64,000 bases of DNA, from contig JAJDTX010000164.1 of NCBI GenBank assembly GCA_022826925.1, forward strand, positions 62,001 to 126,000, written 5' to 3'. A model generated the notes under the pieces. The model had not been told where the DNA came from. It was given only the letters and a program-made list of their open reading frames with translations, and did not search any database. Of this stretch, positions 45,097 to 57,260 are shown one piece after another. A program made the position numbers and the translations under genes. Origin of the DNA: Bryobacterales bacterium. Lineage in GTDB: Bacteria; Acidobacteriota; Terriglobia; Bryobacterales; UBA6623. How positions within the stretch are numbered: position 1 is the first letter of the stretch; each line of letters begins with the position of its first letter.

Positions 45097-46185
45097 ATGA
45101 GATCGATCCATCGACGACGCCTGCTGCAAGCCCTGCTCGGCAGCAGCGTCGCGTCCGCCGGGGCCGAAGATGTCCACGAGCGGATCCGCAGGCTCGCGAG
45201 CGAGGCGCCGTTGAAGATGAAGTTCCAGGGCTCCACGGCGGACGAGTGCCGGGCCTGGCAGCAGTCGTTCGGAAACAAGCTCGAGGAGCTTCTCGGGGCC
45301 TATCGGCCGCCATTGCGGTGGAAGTCACAGATCGAGGAGACGGTCGAATTCCCTGACCACCAGCGCCAGTCCGTGATCTTGCGTGCCCCGGGCGTTGCAG
45401 AACTGCCGATCTACCTGCTGACGCCAAAGGCTGCTCGCGACGGAGCGCGTCCGGGCATTCTGGCTCTGCACGGTCACGGACCCTTCGGTCACGATGCGGT
45501 CGTCGGAATTGACAGCACTGCGGAGCGAGCGCAGAACATCGAAACCGCGAACTATGACTTCGGGCTCGAGCTCGTCCGCCAAGGCTATATCGTGGTAGCC
45601 CCTTGCTTCACGCCGTTCGGTCGCCGCCTCGACTCGTCCGAGGCGTACAGGGGCAACGACGCTTGCGCCGTGGCCTTCGTGCGGATGCAGCTGCTGGGCC
45701 GGAACCTGATGAGCGAGAACCTGCGCGACGCCTTGTGGGCTTTCGAGTTCTTGACTCGCAACAACGCGGTCGATACGGACCGAATCGGCTGCGTCGGCCT
45801 GTCGTACGGCGGCAGGATGACCATGCTTGCGGCAGCGGTCGAGCCGCGCATTCGGGTCTCCGTGATTTCCGGCGCGCTGAACGTCATGCAAGAGCGCATC
45901 GGAGGGCGCTATAGCTGCGGGGCCCAAGTGATTCCGGGCCTTCTGGAGTTCGGCGACGTTCCGGAGATCGCCGGGTTGATCGCCCCTAGGCCGGCCCTGT
46001 GGGAAGTCGGGCTGCGCGACGGGCTAATGGTCAAGGAGTGGATCCCCGGAGCGTGGGACAGGATACAGCGGGCCTACCGCGCGCTCGGAGCCGAAGAACA
46101 CCTCTCGATGGACTCCTTCGATGGCCACCACCGCTGGAACGGTGTGATGGCGACGCCGCTGTTGGCAAGCATCCTGAAGCCCTAG
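45097..46185 (+). CDS. Alpha/beta hydrolase (Abhydrolase_7/acetyl-xylan esterase-like), Tat-exported
   Basis: 362 residues. The Tat signal is HRRRLLQALLGSSVASAGA. The hydrolase has LALHGHGPFGHDA as oxyanion region, GLSYGGRMTM as nucleophile elbow, and FDGHHRWNG with the likely catalytic His. The large insert and LRDALWAFEFL pattern match the Abhydrolase_7/dienelactone-hydrolase-like family, which includes carbohydrate esterases. GGGAGG is 6 nt before the ATG. Its end overlaps the next convergent gene by 4 nt. Confidence 0.83.
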   Translation: MRSIHRRRLLQALLGSSVASAGAEDVHERIRRLASEAPLKMKFQGSTADECRAWQQSFGNKLEELLGAYRPPLRWKSQIEETVEFPDHQRQSVILRAPGVAELPIYLLTPKAARDGARPGILALHGHGPFGHDAVVGIDSTAERAQNIETANYDFGLELVRQGYIVVAPCFTPFGRRLDSSEAYRGNDACAVAFVRMQLLGRNLMSENLRDALWAFEFLTRNNAVDTDRIGCVGLSYGGRMTMLAAAVEPRIRVSVISGALNVMQERIGGRYSCGAQVIPGLLEFGDVPEIAGLIAPRPALWEVGLRDGLMVKEWIPGAWDRIQRAYRALGAEEHLSMDSFDGHHRWNGVMATPLLASILKP

Positions 46186-47165
46186 CGCAAGACCTTGTTG
46201 AAGAACTCGGCCATCGCTTCGAATGCTTCCATCGTGAAGCTATGCTCGCCGGGCGGCTGATGGATCCGCAGGGCGCGTTCCGCCCCGGCTTGGGCATAGG
46301 CGGGCTCGACCTGTTCGCGGAATCGGTCCACTCCCTCGCGCGGCATCCCGACGTCCGACGTCGGGGCCCACAGCATCAAGGGCTTCGGGGCCATCGCCGA
46401 GGCGAAATCGCCGTGATCGCCTCGCTGGAGCATGCCTGGCAGCCACCAATACGTGCCGTGGTAGGACAGCCTTCCGAGCCGGATGAACGATTCCAGCGAG
46501 CCCACTCCTCCGCAGATCGGGGCAGCGGCCGCAACACGATCGTCCAGCAGCCAGGTGTAGAACGAGGTGATTCCTCCGAACGACATCCCGGTGATGCCAA
46601 TCCTGCCCACGTCTTCCCGCCCCTTGAGGTAGGTCAGGCCTTGCCGGATTTCGTAGAGGATCTCCCCCATGGCCGTGCGGCCTTGCACGAGCATGGCGTT
46701 GGCCTGCACGTTGATCGGCGGCTCTCGCCGGTCAAGGCCGCGTTGCGTGATCGCCAGGGCGATGAAACCCCGGCGCGCCAGTTCGCGAGCCCAGCCCAGC
46801 ATCCTGGTATGAGGGGCATCGCGGCCAGGACGCGTCCACTGTCCGGGCCCGAACTCATGCGTTGCCATCGATTCCCGGCTGCCGCTGGATCCGTGCAGGC
46901 AGATTACCGCCGGCAACCGTCCAGTGGGCTCGGCAGGCCGAATCAGGTAGGCCGGAACGGTCTCGTTGTCGCTCGACTCCCACGTCAGATCCTCGACCAC
47001 CAGTCCCGTTTCGGCGACCCGACCGTGCGACGTGACCGACACCGGCGGTGCGCTCGCAGAGGTCTTCAAGAGTTCCGCGAACGTCTGCCGGGAAACCGCG
47101 GCGCGGGGCTCCTGGGCAGCTGTCGCCAAGGAAATGAGCAACGTGATCGATGCGAGCCGGATCAT
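46182..47165 (-). CDS. Secreted alpha/beta hydrolase (dienelactone hydrolase-like)
   Basis: 327 residues with a Sec signal (MIRLASITLLISLATAAQ). Oxyanion region is VICLHGSSGSRES, nucleophile elbow GMSFGGITS, and catalytic His in PGEHSFTMEAF. The overall pattern fits alpha/beta hydrolases around the dienelactone and acetyl-xylan esterase groups. It is convergent with the preceding hydrolase and divergent from the ThuA gene at 47362. Confidence 0.83.
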   Translation of the reverse strand: MIRLASITLLISLATAAQEPRAAVSRQTFAELLKTSASAPPVSVTSHGRVAETGLVVEDLTWESSDNETVPAYLIRPAEPTGRLPAVICLHGSSGSRESMATHEFGPGQWTRPGRDAPHTRMLGWARELARRGFIALAITQRGLDRREPPINVQANAMLVQGRTAMGEILYEIRQGLTYLKGREDVGRIGITGMSFGGITSFYTWLLDDRVAAAAPICGGVGSLESFIRLGRLSYHGTYWWLPGMLQRGDHGDFASAMAPKPLMLWAPTSDVGMPREGVDRFREQVEPAYAQAGAERALRIHQPPGEHSFTMEAFEAMAEFFNKVLR

Positions 47166-47346
47166 CTCAGCAGGTGCGTTCCTCGGAACTTTGGCAGGCC
47201 GGGCGCGGGCGGCGGCACACTAGGCCGTTCTTCCGGCAGCGCGCACCCGATTATCCACCCGGCGCTTGCCTTGCGAGTCGTAGAACTGCTTCGGATGCAA
47301 TGCCCCTCGGCGACAGATCCTTCGGTCAATTGTCTAGCAGATTGCC

Positions 47347-47352
47347 GATAAT
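47347..47352 (+). promoter_or_regulatory. -10-like GATAAT of ThuA gene
   Basis: GATAAT ends 9 nt before ATG 47362. It departs from TANNNT at the first base. Confidence 0.3.
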
Positions 47353-47361
47353 ACCTGCACG

Positions 47362-48246
47362 ATGAACCCGTGCACGGCACTCGCGCTGCTCTTCCTGGCG
47401 GCGGGCTCCGTTCTTCAAGGGGCTGATGCTACTCGAATCCTGGTCGTGGTGGGTCCAAGCAATCATCCGCCCGGCTCGCACGAGGTGGCCGCGGGCGGTC
47501 GCCTCCTGCAGGATGCCCTCCGTGGGATGAAGAATGTTGACTCGGTCCAGACCGACATCGTCTACGAATGGCCACAGGACAAGGCGCTGCGCGAGTCGGT
47601 CTCGACGATCGTCTTTATCGGCGACACGTTCCCGCCAAACCGCTTCGAGAATCCCGAACGCAACCTCGCCGATCTCGCGAAGATGATGGACCGCAGGTGC
47701 GGAATCGTCTGTCTGCACTTCGCTACGGGACTGCTCGGCGAGGACGTGACATCCGATGGGGACCATCCGCTCTTGCGCTGGATGGGCGGATACTTCGCCA
47801 ATCGCTCGTGCCCTCACCACCGGTCATTTGCACGGGTCTACGAAGAGGCCAGAATCGAACCCGCTGCTCCAAGCCACCCCATCTCGCGGGGCTGGAAGAG
47901 CTTCACCATCCACGACGAACCCTACACCAACAACTATTTCGGCGGGTCCGGCAACCGGCCTGCGTCGAACGTGACAGCCTTGGCGACGTCGATGCTCCCG
48001 CCCGAGGCTCCGAAGAGGGAAATCGTCGCCTGGGGCGTCGAGAGGACTGATGGCGGGCGCGGCTTCGGCATCGTGATGCCCCACTTTTACAAGAGCTGGA
48101 CCAACGACGACCTGCGCCGGTTCATCCTGAACGGAGTCTTGTGGACGGCGAAGCGGGCGGTGCCCCCCGAAGGGGTGGAGACGGACAAGCCCGATCTGAA
48201 CGCCTTCGACCCGGTGTCGGTGGAGTTCATTCCTCGCAGGAGATAG
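47362..48246 (+). CDS. ThuA-like domain protein, secreted
   Basis: 294 residues with a Sec signal (MNPCTALALLFLAAGSVLQGADA). The ThuA domain includes RILVVVGPSNHPPGSHEVAA, GIVCLHFATG at the nucleophile-elbow position, WGVERTDGGRGFGIVMPHFY and the C-terminal FILNGVLWTAK. It parallels the gene at 22822-23760 (shared SNHPPGSHE/SHPPGMHE and GGRGFG). Role unknown; relatives occur with sugar oxidation and PSD1 genes. Confidence 0.87.
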   Translation: MNPCTALALLFLAAGSVLQGADATRILVVVGPSNHPPGSHEVAAGGRLLQDALRGMKNVDSVQTDIVYEWPQDKALRESVSTIVFIGDTFPPNRFENPERNLADLAKMMDRRCGIVCLHFATGLLGEDVTSDGDHPLLRWMGGYFANRSCPHHRSFARVYEEARIEPAAPSHPISRGWKSFTIHDEPYTNNYFGGSGNRPASNVTALATSMLPPEAPKREIVAWGVERTDGGRGFGIVMPHFYKSWTNDDLRRFILNGVLWTAKRAVPPEGVETDKPDLNAFDPVSVEFIPRRR

Positions 48247-48286
48247 GCGCGGGGGGCAGTCGATCTGTTCCTTGGCGGCTTGTATC

Positions 48287-49285
48287 TCAGACTCCGATCT
48301 CTGCTTGCAGAAACGCCACTGCCGCGGAATATGCCCTGTCCGATTCGGCGGAACTTGATCCGCCGATGCCGTGTTCGGCCCCTTCGAATGTCAGCAGTTC
48401 GTGCCGCACCCCGTGCCGGCGGAACTCCTCGGCCATGAGCGTCGATTGCTCGTAGGGCACGTCCGTGTCCGCCGTGCCGTGCACCAGTAGCGTTGGGGGA
48501 TAGCTCGGCGTGACGTTTCGCACCGGCATATACGGGACGAACATCTCGGCTTCTGACACCGGGTCCCAGCCCGACACCTCCTCAGGCCAGATTCCGTGCT
48601 GCCGGCAGTGCTGGTAGAAGGCTCCGCCGTTGCCGTCGCGGTCGGCCGAGTTGGAGATCGGGGGCCCGCTAACCTGCGCCAGCGCCTGCTCGCGCGTCAT
48701 GACGATCCGGCGGTGGCGGGCGTGAGGGCTCGGTGTCGAGTACCACGGCCCGATCAGATCTCCATAGCCCCAGAACGACACCAAAGCCTGCGGGCGCGGG
48801 TCCACCCGGTGCCCGGTGGTCAGAGTCAGGTATCCGCCGGCCGATGAGCCCAGGACCGCGATCCGATCCGGATCTGCTCGGAAGAGATCGGGGCCTTGGC
48901 CTCGGATCCAATCGAAGGCGTCCTCGACATCCTCGATGATGGCGGGCAGCTTGGTTTCCGGTGCCAGGCGGTAGTCGATGGACACGACGGCGAAGCCGGC
49001 CTTGATCAGCCGGTCCATCAGGGGTTGCGGGACGCCCTGGCGACGGCCCATGATCAAGGCGCCGCCATGAATCCAGACTGCAATCGGCCGCACGCGATCG
49101 TCCTCGGCGAGGTGCACGTCCGCCCGAATTGCCAGGCCGTCGACCGCCTTGTAGGTGTGTGTCGTGATCTGGCCCTGTGATCGAGACGGGCGGCACCCTG
49201 CGCCGGCCCCGATTGCCGCAAGGGTGCGGAGGAAGCCTCGCCGGCTGCCCATGGTGTGCTCGGACGCGTCGGCTAAGTGGGACAT
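48287..49285 (-). CDS. Esterase/lipase (BD-FAE/HSL-like), Tat-exported
   Basis: 332 residues. The Tat motif SRRGFLRTLAAIGAGAGC lies at about 14-31. The hydrolase carries the HGGA oxyanion hole (AVWIHGGALIMG), nucleophile elbow GSSAGGYL, acid HGTADTDVP and His GAEHGIGG, as in hormone-sensitive-lipase-like and feruloyl esterases. The start at 49285 is supported by TAGAAT 9 nt upstream; ATG 49252, directly before the Tat motif, is an alternative. Convergent with the ThuA gene. Confidence 0.87.
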   Translation of the reverse strand: MSHLADASEHTMGSRRGFLRTLAAIGAGAGCRPSRSQGQITTHTYKAVDGLAIRADVHLAEDDRVRPIAVWIHGGALIMGRRQGVPQPLMDRLIKAGFAVVSIDYRLAPETKLPAIIEDVEDAFDWIRGQGPDLFRADPDRIAVLGSSAGGYLTLTTGHRVDPRPQALVSFWGYGDLIGPWYSTPSPHARHRRIVMTREQALAQVSGPPISNSADRDGNGGAFYQHCRQHGIWPEEVSGWDPVSEAEMFVPYMPVRNVTPSYPPTLLVHGTADTDVPYEQSTLMAEEFRRHGVRHELLTFEGAEHGIGGSSSAESDRAYSAAVAFLQAEIGV

Positions 49286-49384
49286 GGCGATCGGATTCTA
49301 CGACATCGGTCAAAGACCAAATATCGGCCAGTCCCAGAAGTTACGGGCAATCAAAGCACCCACGATGGCTCCGCGGGCGTATCG

Positions 49385-49390
49385 TAAAAT
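49385..49390 (+). promoter_or_regulatory. -10 hexamer TAAAAT of phosphatidyltransferase gene
   Basis: TAAAAT ends 11 nt before GTG 49402, predicting a leader of about 4 nt. Confidence 0.4.
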
Positions 49391-49401
49391 AGTTTCGGAT
49401 C

Positions 49402-50067
49402 GTGTCGAGGCAATTCGCATCGCTGCTCGTGAGGCTGGCCAACGGCGTGAGCCTGGTGCGGCTCGCCTCGGTACCGGTCATCGTCCTGCTGATCTGGAAG
49501 TCCAGCAATGGCGAGGCTTGGCGGTACGCAGCCTTCTGGCTGGTCGTGGCCCTGCATCTCAGCGACATGGTGGATGGCTACCTCGCACGCAAGGGCACCC
49601 GCCGACTGGCAATACGCAACGATTTCGGCGAGGTGATCGACCCGATCGCGGACAAGATGTATCTCGGCGCGGCCTTCATCACGCTCTCCCTGACGGACCA
49701 GATCGCCGTCTGGGTCGCGCTGCTGGTGGTTGCGCGCGACGCAGGAATTCTCGGCGGCTGGTCATTCGTCTACAAGCGCTACGGCATCAGGCTGCTCCCC
49801 AACACGCTGGGCAAGGTCACCGATGCCAGCCTCGCGGTGCTGCTCGGCGTCGTGCTGCTGAGATGGGACGGCGGCGCGGCCGGGGCGCTCACGCCGATGG
49901 TGGCCATGCTGGTGGTGGCTTCGGGCTGCTCATACGCCCGGATGGCCACCCGTCAAGCCTCGGCAGTGACGATCCGCCGCCTGCGCGCGATGGCGGTCGC
50001 CAGACGCCAAGAGCGCCGGCAGGCCGCCAAGACCCGCATCAAGGGCGGCGTCGGCATGACGCCGTAG
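49402..50067 (+). CDS. CDP-alcohol phosphatidyltransferase (PgsA-like)
   Basis: 221 residues from GTG. The family motif is complete: Asp55-xx-AspGly-xx-AlaArg ... Gly76-xxx-Asp80-xxx-Asp84 (DMVDGYLAR and FGEVIDPIAD). Several membrane helices surround it. It should couple CDP-diacylglycerol to an alcohol such as glycerol-3-phosphate or another polyol at the inner membrane. The acceptor cannot be fixed from sequence. The basic C-terminal tail (ARRQERRQAAKTRIKGG) is extended. Confidence 0.87.
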   Translation: MSRQFASLLVRLANGVSLVRLASVPVIVLLIWKSSNGEAWRYAAFWLVVALHLSDMVDGYLARKGTRRLAIRNDFGEVIDPIADKMYLGAAFITLSLTDQIAVWVALLVVARDAGILGGWSFVYKRYGIRLLPNTLGKVTDASLAVLLGVVLLRWDGGAAGALTPMVAMLVVASGCSYARMATRQASAVTIRRLRAMAVARRQERRQAAKTRIKGGVGMTP

Positions 50068-50082
50068 CACCCAGAGCGGCGA

Positions 50083-51109
50083 TTATTCCTCGGGCAGCCG
50101 CTGTTGGCCGCCGGGCCTGTCAATGCCGAGCCGCTGCATATCCGGCCCCTCTGGCGCCGCCAAGATTGATTCGGGCGCGACGCGCCCGGCGAGGCGGCGG
50201 GTGCCTGCCACCAGCACCCCGCCAAAGATCATCAGCACGGCGAGTATGCCGCACAGGATAAACGTGTCCAGGATGATGTTGGCCAAGCTGTCGTGGCGCT
50301 CGGCATCCTCGACATGCTGGGTCACCTCGGCCCGGTAGCGCACGCGGGCTAGCAAGAGCTGCGCGGCGTCGGGCGCCTGCTGGCCGAACGCGGCCGCGAT
50401 GAGCGGGCCGTCCTGCTTGGCCAGCCAGCCATCGACCTGCTGAAACGCTTCCACCTGTCCGCGAGCGATCGGATTGGAGGGATAGCTCCAAATGATCATC
50501 GGGAGCTCGCCAGCAGGCGTGACGAACCTGCCGTAGTAGCCCTCGGGGGAAAAGTGGAACCCGACCACGGACGGCGTGAGATCCGGCGCGAGCCGCTCCA
50601 GCGAGACCGGCCCTAGGATGAGCCGTCCCGAGCCCGGCAAGAGCGCATCGTCAGGGACGTACTGCAGCACTGGCGGGTCGGGGGTCGGCTTGGGGCGCGG
50701 GAGATAGGCCAGCGCGAGCTCGACATCTTCCTCGTCGGGCAGATCCCCGCGCATGGAGACCACGTAATTGGCGAACTGTATCACGGTCAAGTCGCCCTTC
50801 TCCACGGCGCGCTCGCCGCGCTCCACCGATACGCCATCGTGCGGGCGGATCCAGGCATAGGCGGCAACCGCCCCGGTGTCGTCGTAAAACTGCAGCGCTC
50901 GGAACACGACTGACAGTCCGTCCGGGGTGCGATATTCCGCCTCTTCGGCCTCTTCCAGGCCGAACTCCTGAAGCACGTCCAAGTCGGAGGGCTCGAACGG
51001 GCGGAGCTCGAGCCTCTCGAACGGACCGAGGGCCTCGTGCAGCATCTCGGCGGCCGCCGGCGCGGCGAGCGCCAGCGCCAAGGTCATCAACAAGGCGGAT
51101 TGGATCGCC

Positions 51110-51123
<14 letters not shown>
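50083..51123 (-). CDS. DUF6599-like protein, signal peptide and C-terminal membrane helix
   Basis: 346 residues from GTG (minus 51123), which overlaps the secA stop by 14 nt; an AGAGG lies about 10 nt upstream. The frame is open to 51249 without homology. The signal peptide is [21 protein letters not shown]. Repeated [17 protein letters not shown] and [16 protein letters not shown] patterns resemble, from memory, the acidobacterial family DUF6599. A C-terminal membrane helix (about 285-308, [21 protein letters not shown]) leaves a short cytoplasmic tail. Function unknown. Translational coupling to secA is notable. Confidence 0.7.
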
Positions 51124-53926
<2,803 letters not shown>

Positions 53927-53957
53927 CGGAAGGGGGGCACTCGGAATGCCAATTCTC

Positions 53958-53963
53958 ATTGTA
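53958..53963 (-). promoter_or_regulatory. -10 hexamer TACAAT of secA
   Basis: TACAAT on the minus strand, 31 nt before the preferred secA ATG. With the alternative ATG at 53959 it would overlap the start codon, which argues for the shorter protein. Confidence 0.45.
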
Positions 53964-53991
53964 GTCTTGGCACGCCGCGCCTAAGGCTGAG

Positions 53992-54141
53992 CAGGGCTGC
54001 TTCGACCAGAAGCTGCTAATCTACCCGAACGGCTCCGAGCCCGCAGCCGCCCGGAATTACGCGAGGGCGCTAGCGAGGTCGGCGAGGAACGACTACCGGA
54101 TCGTCGCCATGATCGCCGCGGCCATCCACAGCCCGCTGTTC
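53992..54141 (+). pseudogene. DUF1585 C-terminal remnant (DUF1592/DUF1588 family)
   Basis: Frame 1 here translates to CFDQKLLIYPNG, ARNYARALARSARNDYRIVA and MIAAAIHSPLFRE. This matches the end of DUF1585 proteins, which typically read KLLTYALGRG, then DYRFSSLI and AIVTSPPFR. The upstream body of the gene is absent: secA begins on the other strand directly before it. It is a decayed or deletion-truncated gene. DUF1592-DUF1588-DUF1585 proteins are PSD-family partners of DUF1501-like proteins. Confidence 0.6.
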
Positions 54142-54165
54142 CGCGAATCGACAAGTCCAGTCAAC

Positions 54166-55584
54166 ATGACCACTTCCAAGATCTGTCTCGCGCTGGCCGC
54201 GTGCTTGCTCGCACCAATTCAGACTGTCGCCGCCAAGCCGGACATTCTGTTCATCGCCATTGACGACCTCAACGACTGGGTCGGCCCGCTGGGCGGTCAC
54301 CCGCAAGCGAAGACACCCAACATCGACCGCCTCGCCGCGCGCGGGATGACCTTCACGAACGCTCATGTCACGGCACCGCTGTGCAACCCGTCGCGCGCGT
54401 CACTGATGAGCGGGATGCTGACGTCGTCCTTCGGCGTTTACGTCAACAACCAAGACTGGCGGGAAGCTCCTCTTCTGCAAGGCAAGCCCGTGCTGCCACG
54501 CTTCCTGCAGAGCAACGGCTACCGGACTCTGGGAGGCGGCAAGCTGTTTCACGCCGCGACGCTCATCCCGATACAGTTCTACGGCCTGCTGCCGCGGCGC
54601 GGATTCGACGACTACTACCCGGCTCCGAACCGGCAGCTTCCGGACGAGATCCGGCCGATCGGCCGCCCGATCAACAACAACCCCGGGTTTATCAGCGGGT
54701 TCTTCGACTGGTCGCCGGTGGCCGCCGAGGACAGCGCGATGGGGGATGGCCAAGTCGTCGCGTGGGCAGGCCGTCAATTGCGAGCGGCGCACGGCAAGCC
54801 CCTGTTCCTCGGAGTCGGCATCTACAGGCCGCATATCCCGTGGTACGTGCCGCAGGCATACTTCGACCAGCATCCGCTCGATCGCATAGAGCTGCCAGCA
54901 ACGGTGCCGGACGACTTGGGCGATGTTCCGGGATCCGAAAGGTACGCCAGGAACCAGAGGGTCCATCGGTGGGTCCTTGAGACCGGCAATTGGAAGGCGG
55001 GGGTTCAGGCGTACCTAGCGAGCATCTCCTTCGCAGACGCGATGGTGGGCCGGCTCCTAGACGCACTGGATGCGAGCAATCGCGCGGAGGAGACCGTGAT
55101 CGTCCTGTTTTCTGACCACGGCTACCACCTAGGCGAGAAGGACCAGTGGCGCAAGTACACCCTCTGGGAGGACTCGACGCACGTCCCGCTGATCGTGCAC
55201 GCGCCCGGGATTACGGAGCCGGGAAGCCGATCTGACGCACCGGTCTCAACGCTGGACATCTATCCGACCCTGGCAGAACTCGCGGGTCTGGGCCTCCCGG
55301 CGCACCTAGAGGGGCACAGCCTGTTACCGCTGCTGCGGGATCCAAGTGCCGAATGGCCTCACCACGCGATCACGACGTATCGCTTCGGCAACCACTCCGT
55401 GCGAACCCGACGCTACCGCTACATCCGCTACGAGAACGGCGACGAGGAGCTCTACGACCACGACGAAGACCCGCACGAGTGGCGGAACCTCGCATCGTCA
55501 GCCGACCATGGCGACATCAAGGCACGTCTGAGATCCTTGCTCCCGCAGGTCAACATCGAGCCGATCACCGCTACTTGGAGGTAG
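54166..55584 (+). CDS. Sulfatase (iduronate-2-sulfatase-like), secreted
   Basis: 472 residues from ATG 54166, giving signal MTTSKICLALAACLLAPIQTVAA. An earlier ATG at 54109 lies inside the DUF1585 remnant. DILFIAIDDLNDWVG holds metal aspartates, CNPSRASLMSG is the formylglycine motif, and LFSDHGYHLGEKDQW is the iduronate-2-sulfatase-like block. It closely parallels 19308-20771 in motif order and ending (RYRYIRYENGDEELYDH), but here codon use matches the surrounding genes. It should desulfate a polysaccharide or small sulfate ester in the periplasm. Confidence 0.92.
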   Translation: MTTSKICLALAACLLAPIQTVAAKPDILFIAIDDLNDWVGPLGGHPQAKTPNIDRLAARGMTFTNAHVTAPLCNPSRASLMSGMLTSSFGVYVNNQDWREAPLLQGKPVLPRFLQSNGYRTLGGGKLFHAATLIPIQFYGLLPRRGFDDYYPAPNRQLPDEIRPIGRPINNNPGFISGFFDWSPVAAEDSAMGDGQVVAWAGRQLRAAHGKPLFLGVGIYRPHIPWYVPQAYFDQHPLDRIELPATVPDDLGDVPGSERYARNQRVHRWVLETGNWKAGVQAYLASISFADAMVGRLLDALDASNRAEETVIVLFSDHGYHLGEKDQWRKYTLWEDSTHVPLIVHAPGITEPGSRSDAPVSTLDIYPTLAELAGLGLPAHLEGHSLLPLLRDPSAEWPHHAITTYRFGNHSVRTRRYRYIRYENGDEELYDHDEDPHEWRNLASSADHGDIKARLRSLLPQVNIEPITATWR

Positions 55585-55919
55585 CGCCGACCAAGCCGGA
55601 TCATTCGGCGAAGCGCGCGACTGCTCCCAGCATCCGCTCTCGTGGAAAGATCTGGCACGGGTGACGGCCGGTGTGCAGGCGGAGTCTGATTCAGGCATTG
55701 ACAGCGGCGGCGTTGGCCCGTAACCTGTGATCCCGGAGGGGCGAGGGCGCGCAATGGAGCGAGGAATCGCTCGACCAGCATCGGCAATCGCGCCAAGCAG
55801 GGCGGGTCGACGGCACGGCCTCGAGCCGGCCAGACGGTCACCGTCGCTATTCGATCACGAATCCCGAAGCGGACTCTAGAGACTCGAGCCACCCGCCAAT
55901 GATTGGAGAGCACTGCGGC
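55585..55919. other. 335-nt gap upstream of dehydratase cluster
   Basis: No gene is supported. A GGAGAG Shine-Dalgarno at the right end serves the next gene. No clear TANNNT promoter or terminator is seen. Confidence 0.4.
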
Positions 55920-57215
55920 ATGGGACAACGCGCACAGACCGGCACGACGACTTCTCCACCGATGAGTCGGCGGGATCTTCTCGGCTTCGCGGCGGTTCTC
56001 GCCGGCTCGGCGGCAGCGGCTGCCGCGCAGCAGCAATGGCCGGTCGAAACCGATCTTGAGATCACGGACGTCCGCGTCGTGAGGACCCGTCCGAAGAACC
56101 CCCTGCCTGCCTACGAGCCGACCCCGGGCTCGTACTGGGCGACTCGCGAGGCGGCCCGGCCGATCGAGGTCCATCCCGAGTACACCGGCAAGCGCGGCCC
56201 GGGATCCAAATGGATGCCGGACCGGTCCCTCGGCGCCGTCACTGTCGAGATCAGCACGAACAAGGGATTGAAGGGCTACGGCCGGGCCGGCTCCGCCGGG
56301 GGCCCGTTCGTCGTTCCTGCCCTTAAGAAGCTGTTGGTCGGCAAGAACCCGCTGGATGTCGAGCGCCTCTGGGACGTGATGTGGCGGGCGACGCTGTTCT
56401 ACGGACGCGCCGGGGCGGTGGTGCACGCGATCAGCGGCGCGGACCTCGCTCTGTGGGATCTGGTGGGCAAGGCATTCGGAGTCCCCGTCTACGACCTTGT
56501 CGGCGGCAGGACTTGGGAGCGCATACCCTGCTACGCCACCGGGAACGATGTCGAGCAAAGCCTCGAATTCGGCTATACGAAGGTCAAGCTGGCACTCCAG
56601 CACGGCCCGCCCGACGGCCGCGAGGGGCTGAAAAAGAACGTCGAGCACGTCAAGCGGACGCGCGAGCTGGTGGGCCCGGACGGCGAGATCATGATCGACT
56701 GCTGGATGGCGCTGTCGGAAGCCTACACGATCCAACTGGCCGAGGAACTGGAACCGTACCGGGTGTACTGGCTGGAAGAGGTCTTGATGCCGGACGAGTA
56801 CAAGGGGTTCGGGCGCCTCAACTCCCAGATCACTTCCACGTTCCTGGCGACCGGCGAACACGAGTACACGCGCTACGGTTTCGGCCGGCTGGCCCATTAC
56901 GGGGCGGTCGACATCTGGCAGCCGGACATCAACTGGTGCGGCGGCATGAGCGAGATGAAGAAGATCGGCGCCATGGCCCTGGAGCAGGGGATTCCGGTGA
57001 TCCCGCACGCGGGCGGCGCTACCGACTGCATCCACTACCTCGCGGCCCAGCCCCAGATGACCTGGGCCGAGACCACGATTCCCGCTCCTGGCGGCCCGCC
57101 GGAGGTCTACGAGATGTTCGCCGAGCAGCGCCTCATGAGCCGTGGGCCGGAGGGCGTGTACATCCAGCCCCCGGAGGAGCCTGGATTCGGCTGGAATATC
57201 GAGGTGGCGGACTGA
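55920..57215 (+). CDS. L-rhamnonate dehydratase-like enolase-superfamily enzyme, Tat-exported
   Basis: 431 residues from ATG 55920 (GGAGAG 9 nt upstream; ATG 55899 and 55962 are alternatives). Tat signal SRRDLLGFAAVLAGSAAAAAA. After the capping domain, the barrel has KVKLALQHGPPDGREGL, IMIDCWMAL (Asp), YWLEEVL (Glu), ATGEHEYTR (Glu), WQPDINWCGG (Asp) and IPHAGG (His). These are the metal ligands and His-Asp dyad of RhmD-type dehydratases, which make 2-keto-3-deoxy sugar acids. The active site looks intact despite the export signal. First of three tandem relatives. Confidence 0.85.
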   Translation: MGQRAQTGTTTSPPMSRRDLLGFAAVLAGSAAAAAAQQQWPVETDLEITDVRVVRTRPKNPLPAYEPTPGSYWATREAARPIEVHPEYTGKRGPGSKWMPDRSLGAVTVEISTNKGLKGYGRAGSAGGPFVVPALKKLLVGKNPLDVERLWDVMWRATLFYGRAGAVVHAISGADLALWDLVGKAFGVPVYDLVGGRTWERIPCYATGNDVEQSLEFGYTKVKLALQHGPPDGREGLKKNVEHVKRTRELVGPDGEIMIDCWMALSEAYTIQLAEELEPYRVYWLEEVLMPDEYKGFGRLNSQITSTFLATGEHEYTRYGFGRLAHYGAVDIWQPDINWCGGMSEMKKIGAMALEQGIPVIPHAGGATDCIHYLAAQPQMTWAETTIPAPGGPPEVYEMFAEQRLMSRGPEGVYIQPPEEPGFGWNIEVAD

Positions 57216-57260
57216 AACGGGGCCCACACGGCCCACGGCCACCCAAGGGAGGATTTCTCA

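Noticed and set aside
54109-54165. Longer N-terminus for the sulfatase starting at ATG 54109
   Set aside because: These codons belong to the DUF1585-like remnant; the signal peptide starts at ATG 54166.
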